Below are positions 36,111-45,281 of a stretch of DNA of 64,000 bases, one piece after another (position 1 is the stretch's first letter; each line of letters begins with the position of its first letter). This DNA is from a bacterium (lineage in GTDB: Bacteria > Campylobacterota > Campylobacteria > Campylobacterales > Sulfurimonadaceae). The translations under genes and the position numbers were made by a program. The notes beneath the pieces were generated by a model, which made no database searches, was not told the DNA's origin, and saw only the letters and a list, made by a program, of their open reading frames with translations. The DNA is taken from contig JAHJJX010000031.1 in the NCBI GenBank assembly GCA_018822665.1, positions 1 to 64,000 on the forward strand, given 5' to 3'.

Positions 36111-37008
36111 AATTATACCCCTGTTTTTTTTTCATATCATATTCAAAATTTATTACAGAATTGTTTTCATTTTGAATAATTTCAACTCTCACGTCTAAAT
36201 AAGGCTCAAAAAAACTTGGGCCAAATTTTTCCAAAGCCAGTCTTTCATCCTCACTTAAAAGTAAATCCTCAAGCGATTTATAATAGCCTCCGCCCAAATG
36301 AAGCTCTTGCGCTCGTAGCGCATCGACTCCTAACATCAATTCCCATGTTTGAGGTGTTGCATAGTTTACGTCAATCAAAGTATTCTTCTCTTTCGTGCAA
36401 TAAAAAAGATTCTTGAAATCTATGTTTTTCAAACTATTTTCATGATATCTTTTTATGTAAAAATCATTTACCTCATCAAGATGTTTTAACGAAACTATAT
36501 AATCCCTAAAAAGGTAAGGTTTTTCATAAAATATGTCACTATTATAAGACATGTCTTCTTTAATTCCGCCCATTATATCAAGTAAAAAATCTACATACTC
36601 GCTATTGACTCTGTATCTGTCTACATATCGCTTGAGTGCGTCTACTCTGTAAGCACTGCCGTTTGTGTCTGCGAGTAAATTTGGATTAAATTTCGCCCTT
36701 GCACTTTTTAACTCAATGATTACTTTAATGCCCGAGCTCTCAAAAGGGATAAAAGAGGCCTGAGATAAAAATGCAAATAAATCATCTCCCGAGTTATCTT
36801 TTACAATCATATCTAGCTCTTTGGAATTTTGCAAAAGCGTTAACACATCGTCTAAAAGCACACTTGTTTGAAGCATAAAGCTTTCATTTTCCACATGCCA
36901 AGATGCTTCGTTAATTTGCTTAAGCCCGACTCCAACCGCCACCGTAATGGCTATGATGAAAAACATCGTTATGAGAAGCGCTATCCCTTTTTTTCTGAAT
37001 TTCCACAT
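36094..37008 (-). CDS. GspK-like minor pseudopilin
   Basis: A protein of 304 residues. The prepilin-like N-terminus GIALLITMFFIIAITVAVG lacks the +5 glutamate, which is the GspK signature. A large alpha domain follows (LDILMGG-like regions, DVNYATPQTWELM), as in GspK, the pseudopilus tip. The start ATG is itself part of an exact copy of the dispersed 11-mer (37001-37011). It overlaps gspL by 17 bp and follows gspF by 3 bp. Confidence 0.8.
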   Translation of the reverse strand: MWKFRKKGIALLITMFFIIAITVAVGVGLKQINEASWHVENESFMLQTSVLLDDVLTLLQNSKELDMIVKDNSGDDLFAFLSQASFIPFESSGIKVIIELKSARAKFNPNLLADTNGSAYRVDALKRYVDRYRVNSEYVDFLLDIMGGIKEDMSYNSDIFYEKPYLFRDYIVSLKHLDEVNDFYIKRYHENSLKNIDFKNLFYCTKEKNTLIDVNYATPQTWELMLGVDALRAQELHLGGGYYKSLEDLLLSEDERLALEKFGPSFFEPYLDVRVEIIQNENNSVINFEYDMKKKQGYNFVYEI

Positions 37009-37011
37009 GCC

Positions 37012-38226
37012 TTATCCGACACTCATAGAAAAAATCGGTAAAAGCATAGCTGCAACAATAAATCCTATACTTCCCCCCACAAACAGCATTAAAGCAGGTT
37101 CTAGCAAAGTCAAAAGCATACTTATCTTATCTCTGTTTTCCTCAAAATAAAGTTCGGAAATATTAGTTAGAACGCTTTGCACCTGCGAAGTTTCCTCTCC
37201 AAGCGCAATGGACTGAATAAAGGCATGGTCAATCTTTGTTTTGGACTCGTGAAGCGCACTGGAGAGAAGTTTTCCCTCTACCACTTTTTTTGCGGCAGAG
37301 CTGAAAAGTTCTTTGAGAACAAGATTGTTGAGTATGTTTGCGCTCAGATTAATCGTTTGAACAAAAGGAACACCCGAACGGGTAAGCAAGGACGCTATAT
37401 AAGAAAATCTTGCCAGCTCACTCTTGAGTGCGATATCGCCAAAATAGGGAAGTTTAAGTATAAGTTTATGGATAAAATATGCAAAATTGTGGCTTTTTTT
37501 CATAAAAATCATAAAAGTAATAACCGAAACAAAAATCAGCACAAGGATGGTTATAAAATTATTATTGAAAAAATCTCCCATTGCGATAACGAACTTTGTA
37601 GGAGTCGGCAACTCTTGATTCATACTCTCAAATATGCCCGTAATTTGGGGAACAACAAAGGCAAGCATAAAAGATATCATCAACAATGAGATAATAATCA
37701 TAAAAGACGGATAAGCAAAAGCGCCCCTTATCTCTTTGGTGATTCTGTCTTGTTCTTTTAAAAATCTGGATAATTCCATCAGGACTTCATCCAAAATTCC
37801 ACCGCTTTCACTCACTTTGATAGACTGCTTGAAAAACTCCGGCAAAATCACTATGCTTTGAGACTCGAGTGCGGTGTAAAAGTTTTTTCCCTCATCCAGA
37901 TGCGTACTGACCGTTGTTAAAAAAAGTTTCATTTTTTTGTTATTTTCGTAGTGTGTTTGAACAATTTTAAGTGCGGAGACTATGCTGATTCCAGAGCGGA
38001 TATACATAGAAAGTTCACGCGATAATCCTGCCAACTCTTTTGCAGGAATTTTGTATTTTTTACTAAAATCGAGCTCTTCATAAAAAGACGGGCTGTCCTC
38101 TGAAATATTCTGATAAATGATTTTTTTTGCTTTAAGTTTACTTTTGGCTTCCAAAAGTGACGTGGCTTCCACCTTGTCATTTACTTTCTTACCGTTTGAA
38201 TCGATTCCTTTGTATTTAAAAATCAT
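37012..38226 (-). CDS. gspF: Type II secretion inner-membrane protein GspF
   Basis: A protein of 404 residues with the usual GspF/PilC length. Two homologous cytoplasmic helical bundles (LSRELSMYIRSGISIVSALKI and RFSYIASLLTRSGVPFVQTIN) are each followed by membrane helices, and a third helix is at the end. It forms the inner-membrane platform turned by GspE. Confidence 0.96.
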   Translation of the reverse strand: MIFKYKGIDSNGKKVNDKVEATSLLEAKSKLKAKKIIYQNISEDSPSFYEELDFSKKYKIPAKELAGLSRELSMYIRSGISIVSALKIVQTHYENNKKMKLFLTTVSTHLDEGKNFYTALESQSIVILPEFFKQSIKVSESGGILDEVLMELSRFLKEQDRITKEIRGAFAYPSFMIIISLLMISFMLAFVVPQITGIFESMNQELPTPTKFVIAMGDFFNNNFITILVLIFVSVITFMIFMKKSHNFAYFIHKLILKLPYFGDIALKSELARFSYIASLLTRSGVPFVQTINLSANILNNLVLKELFSSAAKKVVEGKLLSSALHESKTKIDHAFIQSIALGEETSQVQSVLTNISELYFEENRDKISMLLTLLEPALMLFVGGSIGFIVAAMLLPIFSMSVG

Positions 38227-38750
38227 CGTAAAACTTCTTGTTCTATTTTTCGCTTGGCGGTTAGCGCTTCGCCAAGAGAGTTATATTTTGGCGGCAACGT
38301 GAGGTAGGATGTAAAGTCATACACTGCTTTGTCATATTCTATGAGCACTTGTTCACCTACTCCTTGTCTGTCTACTGCGTATGAAAAACAAACTTTTTCT
38401 TCCACATCTTCTTCGTTAAAATACACATCCTGAAGTTTTGAAACCGCACCCAGCAAAAAGTCATATCTGTAAACTTTTATGCTCTCATCTATAAAATCGT
38501 CAAAAAAACCTTCAAGACCTTTTTGTTTCTCACCGTCGACAAAAACATCACAACTTGAACAATCATCCAGACACACAAGCTTTACGCTCTTGGCATGTGG
38601 AAACTGTTGCAAATACTCTTTTAAATTCTGCAAAGTGAGTTTTGTCGCATTCTCTTCAATCTTATTAAAATTGGTGATAGCCAGATTATAAACAATCCCT
38701 ATGATTAAAACAACTATCAGAAGTTCTACAAGAGAAAAAGCTTTTTTCAA
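38223..38750 (-). CDS. Type II secretion pseudopilin, GspH/I-like
   Basis: A protein of 175 residues. The prepilin motif KKAFSLVELLIVVLIIGIVYN carries Glu at +5. It contains a four-cysteine cluster (LVCLDDCSSCDVF), unusual for a pseudopilin and likely disulfide-bonded in the periplasm. It sits between the major pseudopilin and gspF. Assignment to GspH is by position. Confidence 0.7.
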   Translation of the reverse strand: MKKAFSLVELLIVVLIIGIVYNLAITNFNKIEENATKLTLQNLKEYLQQFPHAKSVKLVCLDDCSSCDVFVDGEKQKGLEGFFDDFIDESIKVYRYDFLLGAVSKLQDVYFNEEDVEEKVCFSYAVDRQGVGEQVLIEYDKAVYDFTSYLTLPPKYNSLGEALTAKRKIEQEVLR

Positions 38751-38754
38751 AGAT

Positions 38755-39192
38755 TTATTTACACTCGCTCATTTTAATATCGGCAGCTTCATCTTTCCCG
38801 CCCTCTTTTCTGTCGGCGCCAAAAGAAATAAGTTCTATCGTACCTTCATCATTGATATAAATAAAATTATTGCCCCATGAATCTTTAGGCATCTTTGAAT
38901 CTTTAAAATACCCGCTCATTGAGTAGTTTTGGTACTTTTCTTCATCAGGATTTTTAACCAATGCCTCGAGTCCCTCTTCGGTTGAAGGATAAACACTGTT
39001 GTTTATTTTAAACATATCCAAAGCGCCGTTATAAATGCTCTTCATTTGAACACAAACTAAATTTCTCTTGGCCTCTTCACCTTTTCCGGTAAGACTCGGC
39101 ATAACCATAGCCGCTAAAAGACCTAAGATGACGATTACTATCATAAGCTCGATGAGGGAAAACGCATTTCTAAAGTTTGTTTGTTTTTGCAT
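38755..39192 (-). CDS. gspG: Major pseudopilin GspG
   Basis: A protein of 145 residues with the textbook GspG start RNAFSLIELMIVIVILGLLAAMV. The C-terminal calcium-loop region (YINDEGTIELISFGADRKEGG) is typical of the major pseudopilin. It is the first gene of the operon. The prepilin peptidase (GspO) is not in the window. Confidence 0.95.
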   Translation of the reverse strand: MQKQTNFRNAFSLIELMIVIVILGLLAAMVMPSLTGKGEEAKRNLVCVQMKSIYNGALDMFKINNSVYPSTEEGLEALVKNPDEEKYQNYSMSGYFKDSKMPKDSWGNNFIYINDEGTIELISFGADRKEGGKDEAADIKMSECK

Positions 39193-39221
39193 AAAAATAC
39201 CTTTATTGATTTTAATCGCTT

Positions 39222-39227
39222 ATTATA
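39222..39227 (-). promoter_or_regulatory. Probable -10 box of the type II secretion operon
   Basis: TATAAT on the minus strand 30 nt before the gspG start, downstream of the adhesin terminator. It suggests the secretion operon is transcribed separately from the lipoprotein genes. Confidence 0.5.
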
Positions 39228-39313
39228 GTAAAAAATGATTACATTTTGTATATGGTACTAAAATTTTGCTTGCCCTAAAAGAGAAAGCTGCCTGCAGCTA
39301 AGGTGTAGTCACA

Positions 39314-39341
39314 AATTCTCAAGCATGAAAGCTTGAGAATT
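39314..39341 (-). terminator. Terminator of the large adhesin gene
   Basis: AATTCTCAAGC (39314-39324) pairs perfectly with GCTTGAGAATT (39331-39341) over a 6-nt loop, 18 bp past the adhesin stop. The T-run after it is short, so efficiency is uncertain. Confidence 0.7.
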
Positions 39342-39359
39342 GCGAAGCAGAAAAATCAT

Positions 39360-42300
39360 TTATTCATTATTTACACTAAACGGTCCGTTTGGTAGAATTT
39401 TTTTGAAATCCACACCATTGCTCTGTTTAACTATAGGATAGTTTGTAATATCAAAGCTTAGTGTTTGACTAGGATTAAAACCCGCATTGCCGTTAAAATC
39501 ATAAGATGCGTTCGCTGTAAGATTCACAGTTAATGTGTTTATCTCAGTGGATGCATTATAGGTGCCAATCTCAAATGCATTCACTAGTTCATTATTGCTT
39601 GTCAAACTAATATCATGAATCGTTTTATTTGCAAAATCAATATCAGCAACCATATATTTACCATCTCCGCTAAGCAGCAACGCTCTCGTTATACCGCCAT
39701 CTTCGCCAAACCAAGCACCCGTCCATGGTAAGTCCGCTTCTGCAGCGCGTGTCATAGGGTTTGTAAACTCCGGAACAGATATCGTATCTGAAGTGCTGTT
39801 GTATGTTAAAGTTATGCCCTGGGCAGTATCTCCCGCATTTGTATTGATATCCGGAGTAAAGCCAAAAAGCGTTGTATTGTTCTCAAGAGTATACGTACCC
39901 ACTTCTATTCCTCCGGCAATGCCTCCCTCTCCAACATCTTTTTGCATCATAAAGTAGTGTGCATTATCGACAACAACCAATACAATATCCATATAGCCGT
40001 CCAACAGCCATGCACCGACTACCGGGCTGTCATTGGGTGTCGCAGACCCGATATTGCATTGCGCATAATTCTGGGCAGCTGTAAGCGTAGTAAAGTATTT
40101 ATTTGTGCTATCCGTCTCATTTGTATCACCTGAAACCCAATTTCCTGTCATAAAATACGGCTCGTCTGTTGCATCTTGATATGTAGTCGTACCGCTTAAC
40201 ACCCCATCCTCATACGTTAACATCGAATTAGCATCCACTGTATAGGTAAGGGATGTTATTTCATTTGGTTCTACGGTAATTCTTGTAACTAAGAGGGTGT
40301 TGGCTTCCCCAAATTCACCTTTTACGATATGTTTCCTACAAGTACTTGTCTCACTATCATCAACTGTAACATCATAGACATCATAAATCGTTATTCCGGC
40401 TAGATTATTCAGGTCAATGCTTAGCGTAGGTACCGAGTTAAACATATTTTCAATTGCCCTCGCCGCTATATCGTTGAAATACGTATTTATACTTCCCGTA
40501 TCTGTCGCTTGGTAATCCCCTCTCCATACAACGTTCGTTGCATTGCCCTCTATGCCGAAACTATCGAGTACAAAAATCATGTCATCATACCCTGATGCAC
40601 TCACAGTTACTCTTACAATATCAGAGTTATTGCCATCTACGGTTTCATGTCTCACAATATCCCATGTTCCTGCGTTTGGATTCACCACAAAAGGCTCTCC
40701 CTGATTTTCGTAAACATTTGTCATGTCTACTTCTATAATATTTCCGCTTGCGGAGCTAAAGTTTTGGTTATTGTCAAAAATAAGAAGTCTCTTATAGTTT
40801 GTATTATTACCTGATACAACTCCGTTATTTTCAACAAAAGCAACCAATGAATCGTACGTTAGCACTGTACCTGTTCTCCAATCTTTTACTACATCATTAA
40901 ATTTATAACGCTCACTTTTCATTAACATCGCCATCTCATACGCGACTGCACCCTCAGGCAAAGTGATGTTTAAATCAGCAGAGATAGCTGCTGCGTCATA
41001 AATATTGAGAAGTTTAACATCCGCAACATTTGCTTGTGCATCATAGAATGTACCCATTGAAATCGAAGTGGCACCGTCTGTTAAACCGGCTTCATACGCA
41101 TAGTCGGTTTCATTGTCGTCTGTGATGAAAAATCGAAAACCGCTTGAAATGAATTCCATATAGCCTGATTCAAGAGTTGTAACATTATTCTCATCTGTTT
41201 GCGTACCCCAGAAATCGTACAGTTTCGTATCTTCAGGGATAGCTTGTAAATTCACATAAGCATCAAACATCGCCTTATCTATTTTATCTCCCTCACTGTA
41301 TGAATAAGGGTTATTGTCATTTGTTTCTGCGGAGACGATATGAATGTAAAAATCCGCTTCGTCACTCATCGCAGGGTTTGCGCTGTCGGTAACTTTTACG
41401 ACTATTTTACCTTCTCCTATCGTGCTTGCAGTAATACTGTACGCTCCGCTAGAGCTTAAAGAACTTCCTTGTAAATTTGCAAGATTACTGCTTTCAAACA
41501 CCACTGAATATGTCAAAGTGTCATTTACATCAACATCGCTTGCCATTACCTGACCCGTAATCGTTTCACCCACTACCATTGTCAATGTCCCGCCCATAGC
41601 AACAGGAGCATGATTTCCGGACACAAGAACACTTACTAAGGCTGTTGCATTTAACTCACCGTCTGTAACGGTACATGAGAAAGTATCTGTTCCTATGAAT
41701 TCATTTGCAGGAGTATACGATGTAACCTCAGACGAAGTATAGGTTAGCGCACCTGCGTTGGCAGTCGTAGTCTCACAACTAGCAATACTTAAACTTCCAT
41801 CCACATCACTGTCGTTTGCTAAAATATCCCAGCCGTCTGCATTGGTAGTATTTAACAATGCTGTAAAACTGTCTGCTACCGCTATAGGAGCATCGTTGAC
41901 TGCATTTACGCTCAGCGCAATCGAAAGATTTACTGTTTGTGTGCCTTGCGTTGCTGAAACTGTAATGCTTTCATTTCCGCTTGCATTTGCAACTGCCGAA
42001 ATTGTTAAGCTTGCACCTGTCACGTTTGCACTGACGATACCCGTAGTGCCTACAAGAGCATACGTCACGGCACCGTCCACATCTGTTGCATCCAGCGTAA
42101 CACTCAATGGTGCAAAATCTTCGTCCACCGCGCCAAGTGTGGCCGCCGTGTTCCAAACTAAAGTATCATTGACAGGGGTAACTGTTACTAACACCGTTGC
42201 ATTGGCTTCATTTCCACTTAAGGTTTGCGCAGTGTATGTAAATGTATCCGAACCATTGTAGTTCGCTTCAGGCACATAAAGCAAGCCACCCGCGGTGATT

Positions 42301-44849
42301 GTTACACTTCCGTGTGCAGGGGCTGAAACTGCCGAGACTATAGTACCGCTTGCAGGAGTTGTATCTATCTCAAAAGTTGAAATATCATTACTCAATACGT
42401 CAATCGTCACATTCGTATCCTCTGCAATCGTCGACGTGTCATTGTTTGCAACAATGTTAATAATGGCATCAACAACATTGATAGTTATAGTAGCCGTATT
42501 AGATACTGCATTACTGGCATCTCTCACTGTAAATGTAAAATTTCCTTCGCCAAGATAATCCGTCGTTGGATTGTAAGTAAATGCGCCTGTTGCAGGATTT
42601 GTAATAGTTAGCGTTCCATTTACATTTGTTTGATTTGCGATGGTATATGTGAGTGTGTCTCCCGCATCTACATCCGTCGCACTTAATGTCCCTGCATAGA
42701 GTGTATTTTTAAGAGTTCCTATTGAACTGTCTTGCGCTGTTGGAACATCATTTGTATTTGTAATGCTTACATCAAAAGTTGCAAGAACAAGAGGTGAAGC
42801 AATGATTCCGTCAGTTACAAGAACTTCAACACCGACAGCTGTTCCCACATCTTCGTTGAGAGGCGTTCCGCTTACTGCTCCACTTCCTGAGTCTATGTGC
42901 ATCCATGCAGGATTGTTTGCAAGAGAGTATGTTAAAACTGCACCTGCATCCACATCCGTGGCAACTGCCATAAAGCTATACGCTGCATCTTCCGCTATTG
43001 TTGCAAGAGGAGTAAATATACCCGCTATCGGAGCATCATTTGTATTTATAACACTTACATCAAAAATTGCAAGAAAAACAGCAGGAGCGATTGCATCTGT
43101 TACAAAAACTTCAACACCGACAGTTGTTCCTACATCTTTGTTTGCAGGAAATCCGCTCACAACACCTGTACTGGCATTAATATCCATCCATACAGGATTA
43201 TTTACAAGAGAATATGTTAAAACCGCATCTGTGTCTGCGTCTGTAGCCTGTGCGGTAAAAGTATAGATTGCATCCTCCAATACAGTTGTAAGAGGCGTCG
43301 TAGTTCCGGCTATCGGAACGTCATTTATAGATTTTACAGTTACATTAACTGTTCCCGTGGTACTCAAACCTGTATTATCGCGAACAGTGTAAGTAAATGT
43401 ATCTGCGCCGCTAAAGTTTGCGTTTGGCTTATAACTGATAACATTTCCGGCTAAGACTACGGCACCATGCGCCGCATTTGTGTAAGCCGTGAGTGTCAAA
43501 ACATCATTTGTATTTGTATCTGAATAATTTAAAGTGATTGCACTTGCGCTTGCATCTTCATCGATTGTAATATTTGTATCTACTGCAATCGGTGCATATT
43601 CGTTCCTCTTAACAATCAAATCGAATTTTCTGTTGTTTGTGGCTAAAGAGTTGTTCACTCTCGCTTTGAGCTGCACCGCAATATCTACCGTGTCGCTAGC
43701 ATTTCTTGCACCGCTTGAGGCATCAATCGCCGAGTTGCTTGAACTCCAAGTGAGATTTAAATCATTCGTGTCAAAAGGAGCCGCATTTACGGCTGTTAAG
43801 ACAAGATTTGCGGTAATATTGTTGTTAGCGCTGTTTGAACCTAAATAACTGATGTTATGGTCTAAAGCACTTTCAACTTGCGCCAAAGCGCTTAACAATA
43901 AATCTGTATAGGTTCCATCCGCTACTTCATTTATGGTTGTATTGACATCCATAGTCTCAAGAGTATTTTGCGTCGTTGTAATCAGAGCCGTATCATTTGC
44001 ATCTAATGCACCCTCTACAACTTCGGTATACGCATTTAAAATCCCTCCGTAAGTATCCAAATCACCTACTGTCACACCCAAGGCTGTCATTGTATCTACC
44101 GTCTGCGTATAAGTATCAAGGAAAGTGCTAATGGATGTCGCCACTCCTCCATCTATCGCGCCACCATCCGTTTGAACCTGCAAAACAAGTCGTGTCGCGT
44201 TAAAATCTGCACTAGGATTTGCTTTAACATCTTTTGCCAAAGAACCAAAAACTTCTTTGTACGCTTTATTGAAATCTGTGCTGCCTTTTGCCGTGGCAAT
44301 CACTTCCACAGTTTTTTGCACCTTTTGTGCCGCCATAAAAAGAGCAGGTACACTCATCGGGTCTTTGCTTACATCTGCCGCACTAATCCCTAAGTTTGCC
44401 GCAACCAAATTCGTAGCCTCTTCAAAACTTATATCGCTATCAACCAAAGCTGTAATATACGTAGTTAAAGGTGACAATATCACAGGCTGGCGAGTTGCAT
44501 CGTAAACTGCTGAGAGTTTTCCCTCAAATGCCAAGCCCGTACTCTTATCTATTCCGCCATAGGCATATATTTTTGTCCCATCACTAATTGTACCCAAGAG
44601 TTCAAAGTCACCATCTGCATTCGTTATAACCGAGTGTTCGGTGTCATTGTGTTCACCCTCTGCGCTTGTGTCAACAAAGACTGTTGCACTTTGGAGATAA
44701 CCGTCTACGGCTCCACCGGAACTTAAGGTTGTTACAGCAGGATTCGCTGCGCCGTCTGAAGATTCGCCTCCACCGCTACAACCCGTAGTTCCCAAAACAA
44801 TCGCTACTGCAAGTGAAAACATTGATGTTTTTAATATGACCTTTTTCAT
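39360..44849 (-). CDS. Giant cadherin-like surface lipoprotein
   Basis: About 1829 residues from ATG 44849, chosen because GGGAGAAG lies just upstream; an in-frame ATG at 44918 would bury the signal. The lipobox is LGTTGC followed by SGGGESSDG. A helical domain (about 60-330) is followed by repeated cadherin/Ig-like modules (PIAVDTNITIDEDASA, DTFTYTVRDN, two near-identical 96-residue repeats, NDTSTIAEDTN). The C-terminal third is beta-rich and unrecognised (YMEFISSGFRFFITDDNET). It is probably an exported adhesin. Its place next to a type II secretion operon suggests it is a substrate, but that is inference. Confidence 0.85.
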   Translation of the reverse strand: MKKVILKTSMFSLAVAIVLGTTGCSGGGESSDGAANPAVTTLSSGGAVDGYLQSATVFVDTSAEGEHNDTEHSVITNADGDFELLGTISDGTKIYAYGGIDKSTGLAFEGKLSAVYDATRQPVILSPLTTYITALVDSDISFEEATNLVAANLGISAADVSKDPMSVPALFMAAQKVQKTVEVIATAKGSTDFNKAYKEVFGSLAKDVKANPSADFNATRLVLQVQTDGGAIDGGVATSISTFLDTYTQTVDTMTALGVTVGDLDTYGGILNAYTEVVEGALDANDTALITTTQNTLETMDVNTTINEVADGTYTDLLLSALAQVESALDHNISYLGSNSANNNITANLVLTAVNAAPFDTNDLNLTWSSSNSAIDASSGARNASDTVDIAVQLKARVNNSLATNNRKFDLIVKRNEYAPIAVDTNITIDEDASASAITLNYSDTNTNDVLTLTAYTNAAHGAVVLAGNVISYKPNANFSGADTFTYTVRDNTGLSTTGTVNVTVKSINDVPIAGTTTPLTTVLEDAIYTFTAQATDADTDAVLTYSLVNNPVWMDINASTGVVSGFPANKDVGTTVGVEVFVTDAIAPAVFLAIFDVSVINTNDAPIAGIFTPLATIAEDAAYSFMAVATDVDAGAVLTYSLANNPAWMHIDSGSGAVSGTPLNEDVGTAVGVEVLVTDGIIASPLVLATFDVSITNTNDVPTAQDSSIGTLKNTLYAGTLSATDVDAGDTLTYTIANQTNVNGTLTITNPATGAFTYNPTTDYLGEGNFTFTVRDASNAVSNTATITINVVDAIINIVANNDTSTIAEDTNVTIDVLSNDISTFEIDTTPASGTIVSAVSAPAHGSVTITAGGLLYVPEANYNGSDTFTYTAQTLSGNEANATVLVTVTPVNDTLVWNTAATLGAVDEDFAPLSVTLDATDVDGAVTYALVGTTGIVSANVTGASLTISAVANASGNESITVSATQGTQTVNLSIALSVNAVNDAPIAVADSFTALLNTTNADGWDILANDSDVDGSLSIASCETTTANAGALTYTSSEVTSYTPANEFIGTDTFSCTVTDGELNATALVSVLVSGNHAPVAMGGTLTMVVGETITGQVMASDVDVNDTLTYSVVFESSNLANLQGSSLSSSGAYSITASTIGEGKIVVKVTDSANPAMSDEADFYIHIVSAETNDNNPYSYSEGDKIDKAMFDAYVNLQAIPEDTKLYDFWGTQTDENNVTTLESGYMEFISSGFRFFITDDNETDYAYEAGLTDGATSISMGTFYDAQANVADVKLLNIYDAAAISADLNITLPEGAVAYEMAMLMKSERYKFNDVVKDWRTGTVLTYDSLVAFVENNGVVSGNNTNYKRLLIFDNNQNFSSASGNIIEVDMTNVYENQGEPFVVNPNAGTWDIVRHETVDGNNSDIVRVTVSASGYDDMIFVLDSFGIEGNATNVVWRGDYQATDTGSINTYFNDIAARAIENMFNSVPTLSIDLNNLAGITIYDVYDVTVDDSETSTCRKHIVKGEFGEANTLLVTRITVEPNEITSLTYTVDANSMLTYEDGVLSGTTTYQDATDEPYFMTGNWVSGDTNETDSTNKYFTTLTAAQNYAQCNIGSATPNDSPVVGAWLLDGYMDIVLVVVDNAHYFMMQKDVGEGGIAGGIEVGTYTLENNTTLFGFTPDINTNAGDTAQGITLTYNSTSDTISVPEFTNPMTRAAEADLPWTGAWFGEDGGITRALLLSGDGKYMVADIDFANKTIHDISLTSNNELVNAFEIGTYNASTEINTLTVNLTANASYDFNGNAGFNPSQTLSFDITNYPIVKQSNGVDFKKILPNGPFSVNNE
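42748..43323. repeat. Tandem 288-bp coding repeat, two copies
   Basis: Two adjacent units inside the adhesin gene, with matching blocks such as ACATCAAAAGTTGCAAGAA at 42771 and ACATCAAAAATTGCAAGAA at 43059. The offset is 288 bp (96 codons). Both encode a putative-Ig module containing LTYSL.NNP.WM, and they differ by scattered substitutions. Confidence 0.75.
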
Positions 44850-44885
44850 AAACTTCTCCCTATTTTCCAAAGTATTTTCTGCTTG

Positions 44886-44919
44886 ATTATATGAACTTTG
44901 CGTCACATTCCATGTCACA
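44886..44919 (-). promoter_or_regulatory. Promoter of the adhesin gene with TGTGAC direct repeats
   Basis: TATAAT at 44886-44891 (minus strand), 37 nt before the start. Two TGTGAC hexamers at 44902-44907 and 44914-44919, spaced 12 bp, occupy the -35 region and could bind an activator. Confidence 0.45.
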
Positions 44920-44987
44920 ACTCATTTATTTAAACAAAGTATTATGTGGATTGTTCTACGAAAACAGTGTTTGGCGATAAAGAGATA

Positions 44988-45281
44988 TCAATACACTTTA
45001 AATTTGTAGGGTTTATAGAGATGAGCTTTGCCGTATATTTTTACCCGTAAAAGCGTGTCTTGCAGGTCAATGGGACTAGTTGGCTTAAAAATGCAGATGG
45101 ATTTGCCTATGCAATGTTGCAATTGTAGATTGTACTCTTTTTCAAATAATGTAAAATCAAAGGATTCTATCTGCTTTATGTTTATCTGTATCCAAGCTTG
45201 TGCATTATCTTGTCTGTTTTCATCTTTTTCCACACCAAGTGCCAGTGAAAAAAACAAAACGATTGTTATAAATATTTTCAT
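44988..45281 (-). CDS. Small exported protein coupled to the subtilisin-like protease
   Basis: A protein of 97 residues from ATG 45281, whose A is the last base of the protease stop codon. It has a signal peptide (MKIFITIVLFFSLALG) and a mature domain of about 80 residues with two cysteines (QHCIGKSICIF). A longer frame reaching to 45362 lies inside the protease gene and is not needed. I do not recognise the family. The coupling and size suggest a dedicated inhibitor, chaperone or propeptide-like partner of the protease, which is speculation. Confidence 0.6.
   Translation of the reverse strand: MKIFITIVLFFSLALGVEKDENRQDNAQAWIQINIKQIESFDFTLFEKEYNLQLQHCIGKSICIFKPTSPIDLQDTLLRVKIYGKAHLYKPYKFKVY

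Noticed and set aside
41758..43266. Plus-strand frames of 80-167 codons rich in V, A, S and T
   Set aside because: They are antisense to the repetitive adhesin gene, whose codon use leaves the complement open. No starts or ribosome sites support them.
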